Both the position numbers and the translations under genes were made by a program. The notes below the pieces were generated by a model that did no database searches, was not told where the DNA came from, and saw only the letters and a program-made list of their open reading frames with translations. Shown here one piece after another: positions 33,091 to 43,989 of a stretch of 64,000 nucleotides of DNA (position 1 is its first letter; every line of letters begins with the position of its first letter). The stretch is from Arbacia lixula. Taxonomy: Eukaryota; Echinodermata; Echinoidea; Arbacioida; Arbaciidae. The DNA lies in contig OZ022585.1 of assembly GCA_963669155.1 (NCBI GenBank), forward strand, positions 6,233,558 to 6,297,557, given 5' to 3'.

Positions 33091-34065
33091 AGCACAATAT
33101 GTACTCATATTAGACGTTATATCCTTTGCATGGCATGTTGGACTTTGCAATTTGAGTGGTAAATAGCTTCTAAGAATTCTTAGGTACAAATATTTACATC
33201 AGTAGTGGATAGCCGGATAGACCTGGGCCCTGTTGCATAAAACTTGATGGTAACCTTTGATTGCATTGGCTGTTGTCAGGCGATGTTACCATAGTAGTTA
33301 CCATTGATGGCAAAGCTACCATTAATGGTAAAGTCTTTCATTGGAATGATAGCATGGGAGGAAGTGGTATCGAAGGTGAACACATTGCTCTCAATTAATG
33401 ATTTTTCGGAATGATATGAAAGGACTGTGATGTGGCCCAACATGGAAGCCTACTTGATACGCTGAATGAATAATCTCAATAATGATACTGTAAATGTGAT
33501 TTAATTTCATGGGTCTCGTTGAATATAGGTTTTCAATTATTGTAACTTACCATTGAGACTAACTAACATGGCAACAGCCAATGAGCTCTGATTGTGGCAT
33601 TTTTTGCCATGGCAGTTACAATTGATTGTTAGTTACAGCTGATATAAAACATGACCCAGGAAGTACATACCTGTTCCACGTATTGTACATATTTACCAAA
33701 AATATTACCATGAAACTCTGAAAGAGTGGAAGTACGGTTACAGTTTGATATCCCAAAGGTTCGTTTATTCCGAAGGTTCGTTATTCTGAAGGTTAGTAAT
33801 TCCGAAACACGTAAATTGCCTATACCTCGATGCTCGTCCGAAAACGAAAAAGGGTTCGTTAATCTGAGCATTTGTCGTGCAACGTTCGGAATAACGAACC
33901 TTCGAGTGTTTCCCGGAAGTACACACACATTACAGTGCATTATGCTCACCTCGCTGCTTAAAGTAAACTGTTTCATTGAATGGAATAAGTCTATTAAAAA
34001 ATCAAACTAAAAAAATAAAAACGGAACTAGCACTTCGAAAGATTATACAGTTTTGTGTATATTTA
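33090..34065. repeat. Dispersed segment, paralogue of 15.8-17.1 kb
   Basis: Colinear with the segment left of the array, including a GTAACTTAC foldback at 33536-33640. It also contains the TTCGGAATAACGAACC foldback at 33748-33906. A palindromic block at 33236-33345 starts GGGCCCTGTTGCATAAAAC, a common style of MITE end. No gene. Confidence 0.65.
33748..33906. mobile_element. TTCGGAATAACGAACC foldback, second copy
   Basis: Reverse orientation relative to 18637-18780. The left arm contains AAGGTTCGTTTATTCCGAAG, and the right arm ends CGGAATAACGAACCTTCG. Confidence 0.75.
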
Positions 34066-34598
34066 CTTTAAAAAAACACACTCATAAATTAATAATTCAA
34101 GATTTAAGGTTCAAGATTCAATTTATTTATTCCACAAAACAAAACAAAAACAATATAATTTCAGTTATACAATGAACGAAACCATGTATGACTATACAAT
34201 GAATTCATAGAATTTTGTTTCGGAGGGGTCCAAAAAGAGCAAAGGCTTGTCAATATTGGAATTACTGTATGATAATGTCTAACATTTTTTTTTTATAAAT
34301 AACAACAACAACAACAACAACACTAGATTTGTAATTATTATGGCTTCTTGTACTATGTTTGAGTAGCTAATGGGAAAGGGGGTGTCAGGGTGTGTCAGCA
34401 ATAGGGGTGTCACCAATTGGAGATACCCTAAGGGTGTGGCGGATGTATAATTCACATGAGCACTAAATGCCATGCAGAGTATAAACAAAGGGTTGAATTA
34501 AGTCACGAAATGGTTGGCTTAACTTAACAAAAACACGCAAAACGACTAGTGTATTTTGAAACATGGATACGTGGGTGGTATCAATTTATCAATTTTTT

Positions 34599-35353
34599 GT
34601 CTCGCCCACCGGAGGTGAAGGCGAGACTAAGGGATCCAAATGGCGTCCGTCCGTCGTCCGTCCGTCGTCCGTCCGTCGTCCGTCGTCCGTCACAAATGTT
34701 ATTGTGCTGTAAGAGGTCACATGATAAGGTCAAAGGTCATTTGAGGTCATACGTTAAAGTTTACCTGCAAGACTCTCTTTTGACAAATAACTTCACATGG
34801 GTTGCTTGGATTACAACCTAACTTGGGTCATAGATGCACTGGGGGTACCTTCATGTTATGGTGCCGTTGGAGGTCACAGGATAAGGTCAAAGGTCATTTG
34901 AGGTCATACGTTAAAGTTTACCTGCAAGACTCTCTTTTGACAAATAACTTCACATAGGTTGCTTGGATTACAACCTAACTTCGATCATAGATGCACTGGG
35001 GTACCTTCATGTTATGGTACCGTTGGAGGTCACAGGATAAGGTCAAAGGTCATTTGAGGTCATACGTTAAAGTTTACTTGCAAGACTCTCTTATCACACA
35101 TAACTCATCACATGTTGCTACAATGGCAATCAAACTTGGATGATGGATGCACTGGGGGCACCTGCATGTTATTGTGCTGTAAGAGGTCACATGATAAGGT
35201 CAAAGGTCATTTGAGGTCATACATTAAAGTTTACTTGCAAGACTCTTAATGAAGGCTTCCTAACTTGTGCACAGAATTGTGTGAGGGATACAATTCTTTT
35301 GCGTAGCAACGGAGATCGCGATCTTTCTGGTTATTTTCGCAAGTGGGCGAGAC
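34599..35353. mobile_element. Non-autonomous element with GTCTCGCCCAC ends
   Basis: Perfect 11-bp inverted ends, GTCTCGCCCAC (34599-34609) and GTGGGCGAGAC (35343-35353). After the left end come GGAGGTGAAGGCGAGAC, a short GTCCGTCC repeat and a four-unit minisatellite. The paralogous locus near 38866-38890 (GGGTGGTATCGATTTT then TATACAGAGATCTC) lacks the element, supporting a discrete insertion. Exact outer borders may extend some bases beyond the 11-mers. No ORF of interest. Confidence 0.7.
34700..35250 (+). repeat. About 157-bp minisatellite with AGGTCA clusters
   Basis: Four units with period 156-157. Each holds AGGTCA, about 7-8 bases, AGGTCAAAGGTCA, four bases, AGGTCA. The DR1 cores are at 34727-34739, 34884-34896, 35040-35052 and 35197-35209. 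AGGTCA direct repeats with 1-base spacing are the classic half-site arrangement bound by RXR/HNF4-type nuclear receptors. Confidence 0.85.
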
Positions 35354-35399
35354 ACAATATTGCTAATGCCTTGTTTTTATACGGAGATCTCAAAATGTT

Positions 35400-36770
35400 T
35401 CAAAGTTGCAGAGAGATGGTTATAGTTTTGATCAAGTAGCAATTTATTTATTTTCACTCATTTTGAAAAGAACAACATGTGGTAGTCAGTAACGTTAAGT
35501 AACAAATAAAAAAACGAAATCATATTAAGATTGGAGTAAATGCATTAGCAAGAAGAGGTCTTCCTTGTATTAGGCTAATGCCTGAATAAAACAGTGTAGA
35601 CATAATTTGAATAAACATATACATATAAACTAAGATTCCTAAACTCCTGAAAATAAAATGTCACAATGTTACAAATGAAAGAGGTGATATGTTTAAAGAT
35701 GTTTTCATATTATCTTTAAAGAAAAAAGAAATGGCCGACTATCTTTCATTTTATTAGGGATAAGATTACAGATTACCGGGCCGTGATAGGAAGTTTTTAG
35801 ACTGATTACACTTTCTGGAAAACAGGGGCATTTTCTTGTATTTCCTCGGAATATTGATATTTAGGGGACAAAGCTGAAGCAATGTGGGGAAAATATAATT
35901 TTTATTGCAAGAGCACATAAAAATTCACTAACATAACAGTGTAGGTCCATACAGCTTTAAATGTTTAGTTTATTGAAAAGAATTCTACTGTTGGCAAGAA
36001 ATGTAGAACGAGAAATCATTCTTATTGCTCTTTGTTGTGAAGAATAAATATTCTACTGATATTGCACTTAAAATAGTTATCTCAGAGTAAGATAACACTA
36101 ATGAAAAAATAAGTTAATAGAAATGTTAAGGATCATTTCACGAAGAAATATGGAAGAAAAAATAAAGACATACAAAGTAATATGCAACTATGACAACGTG
36201 TTTGCGTTTCGAAGCCCCGAAAAATAAGGGGAAAATGTTAAAGATTGTCCGTCCCTTTTGCAAGCTTAAAATTTGAAATCGTGTATCACGATCGTAAATT
36301 GAAGAAAGTGTGATTCAAGACCATTTCTAAGAATATAGCATGTTGAAGCTTTCTGTATATGTAAAAAATTTCAGCCGTTAAATTTCAAACCGACTTTTTT
36401 CGTACTACGAAAAAAATATTAGTCTTTGTTACAGTATCTATGTTGTTATTATGCGTGTGTGAAATCCTAATTTTACGAGTAACTACGAAACGTTGGAGAT
36501 GATTCCTTCCATAGAACATTTTTTTTTTCATAATGCGTTTTATAATTTAATAAACAGATTAATCAATAGAGCAGATATTTCAACACAAACTGCTAAGAGC
36601 CTGAGGTAAAGACTATTCATCAGACGTTGTGTACGTGCATTATTTGAATTTTACACTACGTATCAGTTTCAAATTGTGAATATAGAGCTTGCTAACACTT
36701 CTCTATATGTTTTGCCAATGTTTCGATGTTTTTGTGGTGATCTGAAAAGGGGACTGGCTGTCTTTAAGGC
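35400..36770. other. Flank of copy C, paralogous to 38.9-39.78 kb
   Basis: No gene. Blocks such as CTCCTGAAAATAAAATGTCACAATG (35645) recur at 39211. A stretch at about 36235-36765 is absent from the sister locus (junction near 39765), so it is an insertion here or a deletion there. Confidence 0.6.
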
Positions 36771-36774
36771 AGTG

Positions 36775-37435
36775 CTTGCCGCCGCAAATAGAGAACAAGA
36801 AGAATACGGAAGTCATGACGGATGAAATCTTAGTAGAAGAAAGGAGGAGCAGAAAAATAAAAATTAAGCCGAATATGACAGGAGACAACCCTCAGCAACA
36901 TGCAAGAAAGCCAAGGAACAATGGCTCGAGGAAAAATGCAAGGAAACTGAGGATCTAGACAAACTACAAATGCTTTACACAAGAAAGTGAAAAAAAAAAC
37001 TCACCAACATGAATAAGCAGAATGTGACAGGTGGGTGCGTAAAAAATTTAGACTCCTGAAATCTCAGCAGTTGTGAGGACAGAACACGGGCTGTCAAAAG
37101 ATTTCAGACAAGGAAGGAAATAAGGCAGGGATGTGTACTGTCACCGAATCTATTCAACCTATACACGGAGAGGATATTCAGAGATATTGACGACATTAAA
37201 GGAATGAGTGTCGGTGGAGTCAACATCAACAATCTGAGATATGCAGACGACACAGTCTTGTAGCTGAAAGTAGTGACAACATACAACGATTAATAAATGC
37301 AGTTTATAATAAAGGATCTACATATGGAATGGAAATTAATGTGACCAAGACAAAATCAATGACAGTAAGTAAGCGGAATGTATTACCACACAACACCATT
37401 AATATAGGCAATAGAACCATTGACCAAGTTCAATT
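36775..37435 (+). pseudogene. RTE-clade LINE fragment with internal deletion
   Basis: Decayed pieces of a LINE ORF: EEIDDLDK-type linker remnants at 36776-37040, then a jump at 37066 into the RT core. There, QGCVLSPNLFNLYTER (about 37125-37170) and INNLRYADDTVL (about 37225-37262) are clear before a TAG. Those RT motifs match the RTE/BovB group. Compared with the copy at 39.78-42.15 kb, everything between CTCAGCA and GCAGTTGTGA is missing. It ends within 10 bases of the Ig copy D stop codon. Confidence 0.7.
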
Positions 37436-38325
37436 GAGCAGAAAGGTATGACCAATAAACTGAATGAAATAAACCGAAATAACTGTAAGGCAAACAAGTG
37501 TTTCGCTAATGCAGTTATCACTGGCTCCGTTCAAAAAATCAGGGTACTGGACCACATTTACTGGGGAAATAGACGTATCGTGATTAATGTTTAATGTATT
37601 TACCTCCGACCTGTACTTCTCATAATCGTCGCAATCTTCAATACTCTTTGATTGATGATAAACAGACGAACAACAAACCGTTGACGATGAATTTCTCATC
37701 CAAAATGTGTGGGTGAAATTGTTCGCATTTCTTGTTGGTTCACGGAATGGAGGAATTCGTTCTCCTTCCTGGGAGCAATCGATAACCTCATCGATATAAC
37801 TTTCGTGCCGGGCTGTGCAGACGAGAATATCCCAGCCTTCCACAGGAGATGCGATCTGGTCTGTAGACGGGGCGCAATCTGCTCTCCCGGGTGGATAAGT
37901 CACATTCAACCTCTTTCGCAATAATTTAAATGTTTTCAGAAGGCCATCAACGTAACGTAACGTAACGTAACACATATATGCACCTTCATCACTTCTTCGT
38001 AAGTCTTGGATTTTTATAGAAATGCGATACTTCATAATATCGCCATCAGCATGATAAGTGACACATTTCACATTGAATCTTTCCCCAACCCTGTTAAGTA
38101 CAACGCTACAAATGGACTGCTCACAGTGGATGTTAAAGGAGGGTGATTTCCCACCGCGATATCGAAAGAGATGTTTGGTTGAATCGCATGGGCAAAGTGA
38201 AACTCGGCGATCCCTCCTTCGTAGGCGTGATGGATGGAATCAGACGCTGAAATAAACTTTACCGCAATCCAAAGGACTTGACAGGCCAGCAGAAGAGAAA
38301 TCAAGTAATTGGTAGTGGCCATCAT
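37430..38325 (-). pseudogene. Ig-type gene, copy D (frameshifted, deleted)
   Basis: From the conserved MM start (38325) the signal peptide and the beginning of domain 1 are readable as far as IAVGN. A 4-base deletion (TAGA on the sense strand, near 38144-38150, relative to copy E) then shifts the frame and ends it at 38068. The original frame resumes from about 38071 to 37430 with DEGAYMCYVT, domain 2 (WDILVC, TVCC) and the tail. A run of the 5-mer ACGTA (37951-37974) has changed the G-strand region to CYVTLRYVDG, and about 70 bases of stalk (the DIPREECVSTKATS region) are lost in frame. The antigen-like domains are otherwise intact, so inactivation is probably recent. Confidence 0.8.
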
Positions 38326-38439
38326 TTCTGTTGGATATATAGGCATTGCCTTAGTCATGTAAGTCATAATACGAATTTTCATCACAGTTATGAATGCAAT
38401 CAAGATAATAAAATCGTAAAAGTTTTCGCTCAATAAATG

Positions 38440-39780
38440 CTAGCAGAAGAAAAAAAAGTCTGAATTCTGTTCATTCCATGATAATTACTTGAATTTGATC
38501 AATATCTAAAATCCATTATCAAAGTAACATATCAAATACAACAAGTCAAAATTACTACAAATTTCAAAGGACACCACAACGATCGATTTAAAAAAAATTG
38601 AAACACGCGATTGTTTAAAACATCTGTGAAATGTTTTCTGATATATATTTCTTGCCCCAAAATGCATGCAATGCCGACAAGCACATAAATAGATCTATCA
38701 GAAGCATAGCTGTTGAAGATACCAAACATTTATGGATAAAAAAACTTTCAGTCATACTCTTCATCTTTCAAAAGACTGCATACTCCCCAAAATTAAGTCA
38801 GGAAATGGTTGGATTAATTTAATAAAAACACGCAAGGTGACTAGTCTATTTTAAATCATTGATACGTGGGTGGTATCGATTTTTTTTATACAGAGATCTC
38901 GATAGGTTTCAAAGTTGCAAAGAGATGGTTATAGTATTGATCAAGTAGCAATATCAATAGTAGAGTGCATATTTAATATGCAGTATTTATCATCCACTGA
39001 ACAGAAATTACAGAGGAAATACAAACTGTAGGTTTACATTTGATGGCCTTCAAGCAAAAATACATGTTCAATTTATCCATTTTCATCCATTTTGAAAAAC
39101 AACAACATGTGATGGTCAGTAACATCAGATAACAAATAAATAAGTAACAAGGGGACAATAACCAGACATACTTGAATTAAATATATACATATAAACTAAT
39201 ATTACTAAACTCCTGACAATAAAATGTCACAATGTTACGAACGAAAGAGGTGGTATGTTTAAAAATATTTTGATATTATCTTTAAAAACATAAAATGGGC
39301 GACTCTCATTCCTTTCATTAGTTGTAACATTCCATAATACCGGGTAGTAATAGGAAGTATTTAGACTGATTAGACATTTTTTAAATCAAAGGCATTTTTT
39401 TTATCTCGTCGAAATATTAATAATTCGGGGAAAAGGGTGAAGCAATGTGGGAGGAATATAATTTCTATTGGAAGAGGACATAACAATTCGTTGACAAAGC
39501 TTTGTAGGTCCATAGAGCTTAAAATATTTAGTTTATTGAAAAGAATTCTAGTGTTGGCAAGAAATGGAGGATGAGAAATCATTCTTATTGCTCTTTCTTG
39601 TGTGAAATAAATATTCTACTGATATTGCACTAAAAAAAGTTATCTCAGAGTAGGATGACACTAATGAAAAAAAAATGTGTGAATACAAATGTTAATGATT
39701 ATTTCACGAAGAAGATGGAAGGGAAAAAAGACATACAAAGTAATATGCACCTGAAATGCCCCGAAAAAGTCAGTGCTTGT
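38440..39780. other. Cassette flank D (between copies D and E)
   Basis: No gene. Paralogous first to the flank of copy C (38455-38790), then to 35.37-36.25 kb. It keeps the empty site of the GTCTCGCCCAC element near 38866-38890. Confidence 0.65.
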
Positions 39781-42150
39781 CGCCGCACAGAATGAACAAG
39801 AAGTATAAGGAATTTTAGACGGATGAAATCTTAGTATTGGTGGAAAAAAGGAGGAGCAGAAAAATAAAAACAAAGCTGAATATGACAGGACACAAATCTC
39901 AGCAACATGCAAGAAAGCCAAGGAATAATGGCTCAAGGAAAAGTGCGAGAAATTGACGATCTAGATAAACGATGTCAGTAGAAGTACATAAGAAAGTCAA
40001 AGAATTCACCAACAAGAATAAGCAAAATGTAACAAGTGGGTATAAAAAAATAGATTCCTGTTTGATCTATAGGAAATCTCAGCAAAATTGATAGACTACA
40101 TCAGAAAGCTGTATAAGTACGACAGAGGAGCAATGCCACAGTTTCAATGTACAAGCCGGAAAATATCACGAAAGAGGAGCTGCTTAGGGTCCTAGATTTA
40201 ATGAAAAGGGGAAAAGCAACCGGACCGGATGATAAGCCAGTGGAAGAATTGAAAGTACTCGATAAATATAACATTGATAAAATTACAGAATTGTGTAACA
40301 TCATATACAACGTTGGAGTTATACAGACTGACATGTAAAAGTCACAATTGTTAACACTACCAAAGAAACCAAATGCGGAGAACAGAACAGAATCTAGAAC
40401 TATAAATCTCATTAGTCATGTTACTAAGTTGCATCTAAAACGATTCAACAAAGGGTAGCAAAAACGATTCATTGATAAGCCAATCGCAGCGTGGATTTCG
40501 ACCCGGTACAGGCCGCGGAACGGGTTAGGCCATTTCCTGACCTACTTTTAATCTGACCTAGTCTTTCTGACCTAGTTTTTTGCCATTCACTCAGTACGGC
40601 CTCTGTTATTGGCTACTGTGCTAATGAATATTCAAGACTATGGTATGGTTTGTCGAACATTCGCGCCGGCGCGGCCAAAGAGGCGGCCAGGAGGCGCAAT
40701 TTTTTTTTACACGCTAGCTCATAGACGCCAGAGCTTTTCACAGCTGAGAGAGAAATCCTTGCTCTCTGCAATCGGCCACAGCCTGCGAGAGCACGCTCAT
40801 GCCGATATCAGCTGTTCCTTTGTACCATTGTATGTGGGTAATGAGTTGATATAAGGACACTAGAAAACCTATTACTGTGCACAAATGCCATGTTGTGATA
40901 AAAAGTTGAGTAAATAGATATGTGTTTGTGTTATAATTATTTCATGTTTGCTAGGTTTTATTAGACTATTTATTATTTTTTTATCTGTCCCTCCCGACAT
41001 GATGCTCTAAATCCCCTCGAGCAAAATGGAATCTCCCGTCTCTTTTTCCCCAAATCTCGCTAGAGAAAAAAATATTGGAGTCATCGACTGTTTGATAGGG
41101 GTGCATAATAAATTTCTACCAAAAATATTCCTTATTCAATCATTTAATAACATTTTCATGAGATGATGTATTCTTCAATAATACAACAAGGATAAACAAA
41201 TTCACTTTTATCTTATTGTCCAACAAAAATCCAGTGTTTTTTACATTATATTTTCTTTCTGAGAGCACCGTCCCCTTTTTCTGTAGTGGAGCAGTCCGGC
41301 GCCGGCAATTCCCGCGTGGACTAGCGCGCCTCCAGCTCACCAGCTCCTGGCGATGGCCGCCTCTTTGGCCGGCGCGACGTTCGACAAGCCATACCATCGT
41401 CTTGAATATTCATTAGTACAGTAGCCAATAACAGAGGCCGTCTCATGAAAACTGCCTCGTGTACAAAATGAATGGCAAAAAAACTAGGTCAGAAAGACTA
41501 GGTCAGATTAAATAGGTCAGGAAATGGCCTAACCCCCGCGGAACTAACTATCTTTCTTTTAGTTCCGTGGCACAGGCACGCGTGAAGGGATTTTCAGTTT
41601 GAGAACGATATGTGAACGAGCGATGGAAGTGCAAAAAGATGTGAACGTATGTTTCATTGACTACACCAAAACTTTCGATCGTGTCGACCATTCAAAAATG
41701 ATAAAATTCCAATCGGAGATTGGAAAAAAATAAGAAGGACCTGCATAAGGTGTACTAGGAACAAAAGGCAGTTGTGATGACAGAAAATGGGCTCTCGAAA
41801 GATTTCAGATAAAAGAAGGAGTAAGGCAGGAATGTGTACTATCCCCGAATTTATTCAACTTATACACGGAGAGAATATTCAGAGAGATTGACGACATGAA
41901 AGGAGTGCGTGTCGGAGGAGTCAACATCAACAATCTGAAATCTGCAGACGACACTGTCTTGTTGCTGTTGTTGCTGAAAGTAGTGAGGACTTACAACAAT
42001 CAATAAATGCAGTAGATCATAGAGGATCGTCATATGAAATGGGAATGAATGTGACCAAGCCAAACACAATGGCAGTAAGTAAGTGGAATCTAGTACCACA
42101 TGACACCATTGTTGTAGGCAATAGACCCATTGAACTAAGCACAACAAAAA
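39780..42150 (+). pseudogene. RTE-clade LINE, interrupted by a foldback element
   Basis: The left part (39780-40512) encodes linker remnants, then NITKEELLRVLDLMKRGKATGPDD (40160-40230), the segment joining endonuclease to RT in RTE proteins, then remnants of the LPKKPNA and INLISHVTKL blocks and GFRPGTG. The right part (41545-42150) has TICERAMEVQKDV, CFIDYTKTFDRVDH (about 41655-41690), a QECVLSPNLFNLYTER-like block (QGC changed) and a mutated NNLKSADDTVL. Many stops and frameshifts: inactive. Between the parts lies a 1014-bp foldback element flanked by a 9-bp duplication. Confidence 0.75.
40522..41535. mobile_element. Foldback transposon with 9-bp duplication
   Basis: Inserted in the RTE LINE. 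Flanked by CCGCGGAAC at 40513-40521 and again at 41536-41544. Ends are perfect inverted repeats starting GGGTTAGGCCATTTCCTGAC. The inverted arms continue, with gaps, for about 190 bases, through ATGAATATTCAAGAC and the GGCCAAAGAGGCGGCC region. The interior (about 40700-41280) has no recognisable transposase. A 9-bp duplication with long inverted repeats fits a Mutator-like (MULE) MITE; the superfamily is inference. Confidence 0.8.
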
Positions 42151-42158
42151 GAGAAAGT

Positions 42159-42170
42159 CCCCCCCCCCCC
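42159..42170 (+). repeat. Poly-C tract
   Basis: Twelve C residues at the junction of the RTE LINE remnant and the palindromic CCTAAGCAAAATA MITE. Confidence 0.95.
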
Positions 42171-42171
42171 T

Positions 42172-42867
42172 TCCCCTAAGCAAAATAACATAACATTTTT
42201 ATCAAAGAGGTTTTGGGCAAAATAATTAAGCAGGGTTGATCCTTAACGTATTGACTAACTTCTGTATGAAAATCACATTAATCCAATTATTCATGCATGA
42301 GTGGGCAACTTTTAAAGGCAAATATGTCACTTTTCAAAAGTCACAAGGGTAATTGTTTCTGCCGTTTTAACAACACATTTTGGCATTTCTTGTGCGATTT
42401 TTCAAATGTTTTCACTCAACCGTGACAGGAAAATGACTTCTTATGTTTACATAAGAGGTCATGATACATCTCTGTCAAAATATTTTTTTTCACCAAAATA
42501 AAGGGTTTTTAAAAGTTTTAAACTCAAGAAGGATAAGTATTTGTTAAACGGTGCTCACTCAACCAGAACAATGTCGGGATAGGTGTTGGTGCATCAAGAG
42601 ATTGGTGATAAGCATTGGGAGGACATAAATTATGCACCAGAAATGGAATTCATCAAAAATTCATATGACAGAATTCCCAAATTACCCTTGTCACTTTGGA
42701 AAAAAAAACATTTTAGCCTTTTTTATTTGCCCACTCATGCATGACTAATTGGATTAATGTGATTATCACACAGAAGTTATTCAATAAGTTAAGGAGCAAT
42801 CCTGTCATTTTATTTTGCCCAAAACCCCTTCGATAAAAAGTTGTGCTATTTTGCTTAGGAGGGGGAG
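42172..42867. mobile_element. Long-palindrome MITE with CCTAAGCAAAATA ends
   Basis: The left end CCCCTAAGCAAAATAACATA mirrors the right end CTATTTTGCTTAGGAGGGGG. Internal landmarks also pair: GTTTTGGGCAAAATAATTAA against TTATTTTGCCCAAAACCCC, and AAAATCACATTAATCCAATT against AATTGGATTAATGTGATTAT. Further copies are partial at 44275-44420 and 49895-50570. No coding capacity. Confidence 0.75.
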
Positions 42868-42869
42868 GC

Positions 42870-43862
42870 TTACATTTTTGTTGTGTTTAGTTCAGTTGAA
42901 CAGAAAGGATGACCAATAACGTGAATTAAATAAACCCACAATGTAAAGCAAACAAGTGTAGCTGAAAGAGTCTGTTCCCTATTGCAGTTATTACTGGCTC
43001 CGTACAAATAATCAGGGGGCTGGACCACATTAAGTGGGAAAATAGAGGTATCGTTATTAATGTTTCCGCCAGAAAAATGGCTTGTTGAAGTCGCTTTAGT
43101 TGAAACACACTCCTCTCGAGGTATGTCCATACTGTCAATCGCATTCACTTCCAACCTGTTATCTTCATAATCGTTACAATCTTCAATACTCTTTGATCGA
43201 TGATAGACAGAGGAACAACAAACCGTTGACAACGAATTTCTCATCCAAAATGTGTGGGTGAAATTGGTTGCATTCCTTGTTGGTTCACGGAATGGAGGAA
43301 TTCGTTCTCCTTCCTGGTAGCAATCGATTACCTCATCGATGTAACTTCCCTGTCTGGCTGTGCAGACGAGAATATCCCAGCCTTCCACAGGAGATGCGAC
43401 CTGGTCTGTAGACGGGCAGCAATCGGCTCTCCCGGGTGGATAAGCCACATTCAACCGCTTTCGCAATAATCTGATGTTTTTCAGATGACCATCGGAAATT
43501 GTAGCATAACATATGTATGTTCCTTCATCACTTCTCCGTACGTCTTGGATTTTTACAGAAATACAGTACTTATCGCTATTAGCATGATTAGTGACACATT
43601 TCACTTTGAATCTTTCTCCCACACTGTTAGATACAATGTTACAAACGGACTGCTCACAGTGGATGTTACAGAAGGGTGATCTATTTCCCACCGCGATATC
43701 GAAAGAGATGTTTGGTTGAATCGCATGGACGAAGTGAAACTCGGCGATCCCTCCTTCATAGGCGTGATGGATGGAATCAGACGCTGAAGTAAAGTGATCT
43801 GCAATCCAGAGGAGTTGGCAGACCAGCAGAAGAGAAATCGAGTGGTTGGTAGAGGCCATCAT
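42870..43862 (-). CDS. Ig-type surface protein, copy E (intact)
   Basis: A 330-residue frame from the MM pair at 43862. Signal peptide 1-27. Ig-like domain 1 about 35-139: the usual B-strand Cys is replaced in GGIAEFHF; there is a Cys cluster at 65, 69, 74 and 89; Cys100 is unique to this copy (YCISVKIQ); the F strand is DEGTYICYA (112-120). Domain 2 about 145-230: Cys148 and Cys149 (this copy alone has CC here), WDILVC (162-167), Cys181, TVCC (213-216), Cys229. Stalk 231-297 with N-glycosylation sequons. Hydrophobic tail 298-317, then an unusual end (PFCSTELNTTKM). Its 3' side abuts a palindromic MITE rather than poly-C plus MITE family 3. A secreted or anchored recognition protein is inferred; binding partner unknown. 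Confidence 0.8.
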   Translation of the reverse strand: MMASTNHSISLLLVCQLLWIADHFTSASDSIHHAYEGGIAEFHFVHAIQPNISFDIAVGNRSPFCNIHCEQSVCNIVSNSVGERFKVKCVTNHANSDKYCISVKIQDVRRSDEGTYICYATISDGHLKNIRLLRKRLNVAYPPGRADCCPSTDQVASPVEGWDILVCTARQGSYIDEVIDCYQEGERIPPFREPTRNATNFTHTFWMRNSLSTVCCSSVYHRSKSIEDCNDYEDNRLEVNAIDSMDIPREECVSTKATSTSHFSGGNINNDTSIFPLNVVQPPDYLYGASNNCNREQTLSATLVCFTLWVYLIHVIGHPFCSTELNTTKM

Positions 43863-43962
43863 TCCTGTTGGGCATATATATAGAGTACATTGCCTAAGTC
43901 ATAATAACAATTTTCATCGCAGTAATTATTACAATTATTGTAATAGATTCGTAACTAATATT

Positions 43963-43979
43963 TCGCTCTATGAATGCTG
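43963..43979 (-). promoter_or_regulatory. Position-conserved block upstream of Ig copy E
   Basis: Minus strand CATTCATAGAGCGAAAT, about 107 bases before the ATG. It aligns with the TATA-like block of copies A and F but has CATAGA, a weaker match. Candidate core promoter only. Confidence 0.25.
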
Positions 43980-43989
43980 GCAATGTCCA

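Noticed and set aside
34700-35250. Regular repeat-spacer look reminiscent of a CRISPR array
   Set aside because: Units are 157-bp full-length tandem repeats with conserved spacers, in eukaryotic repeat-rich DNA, inside a small transposable element.
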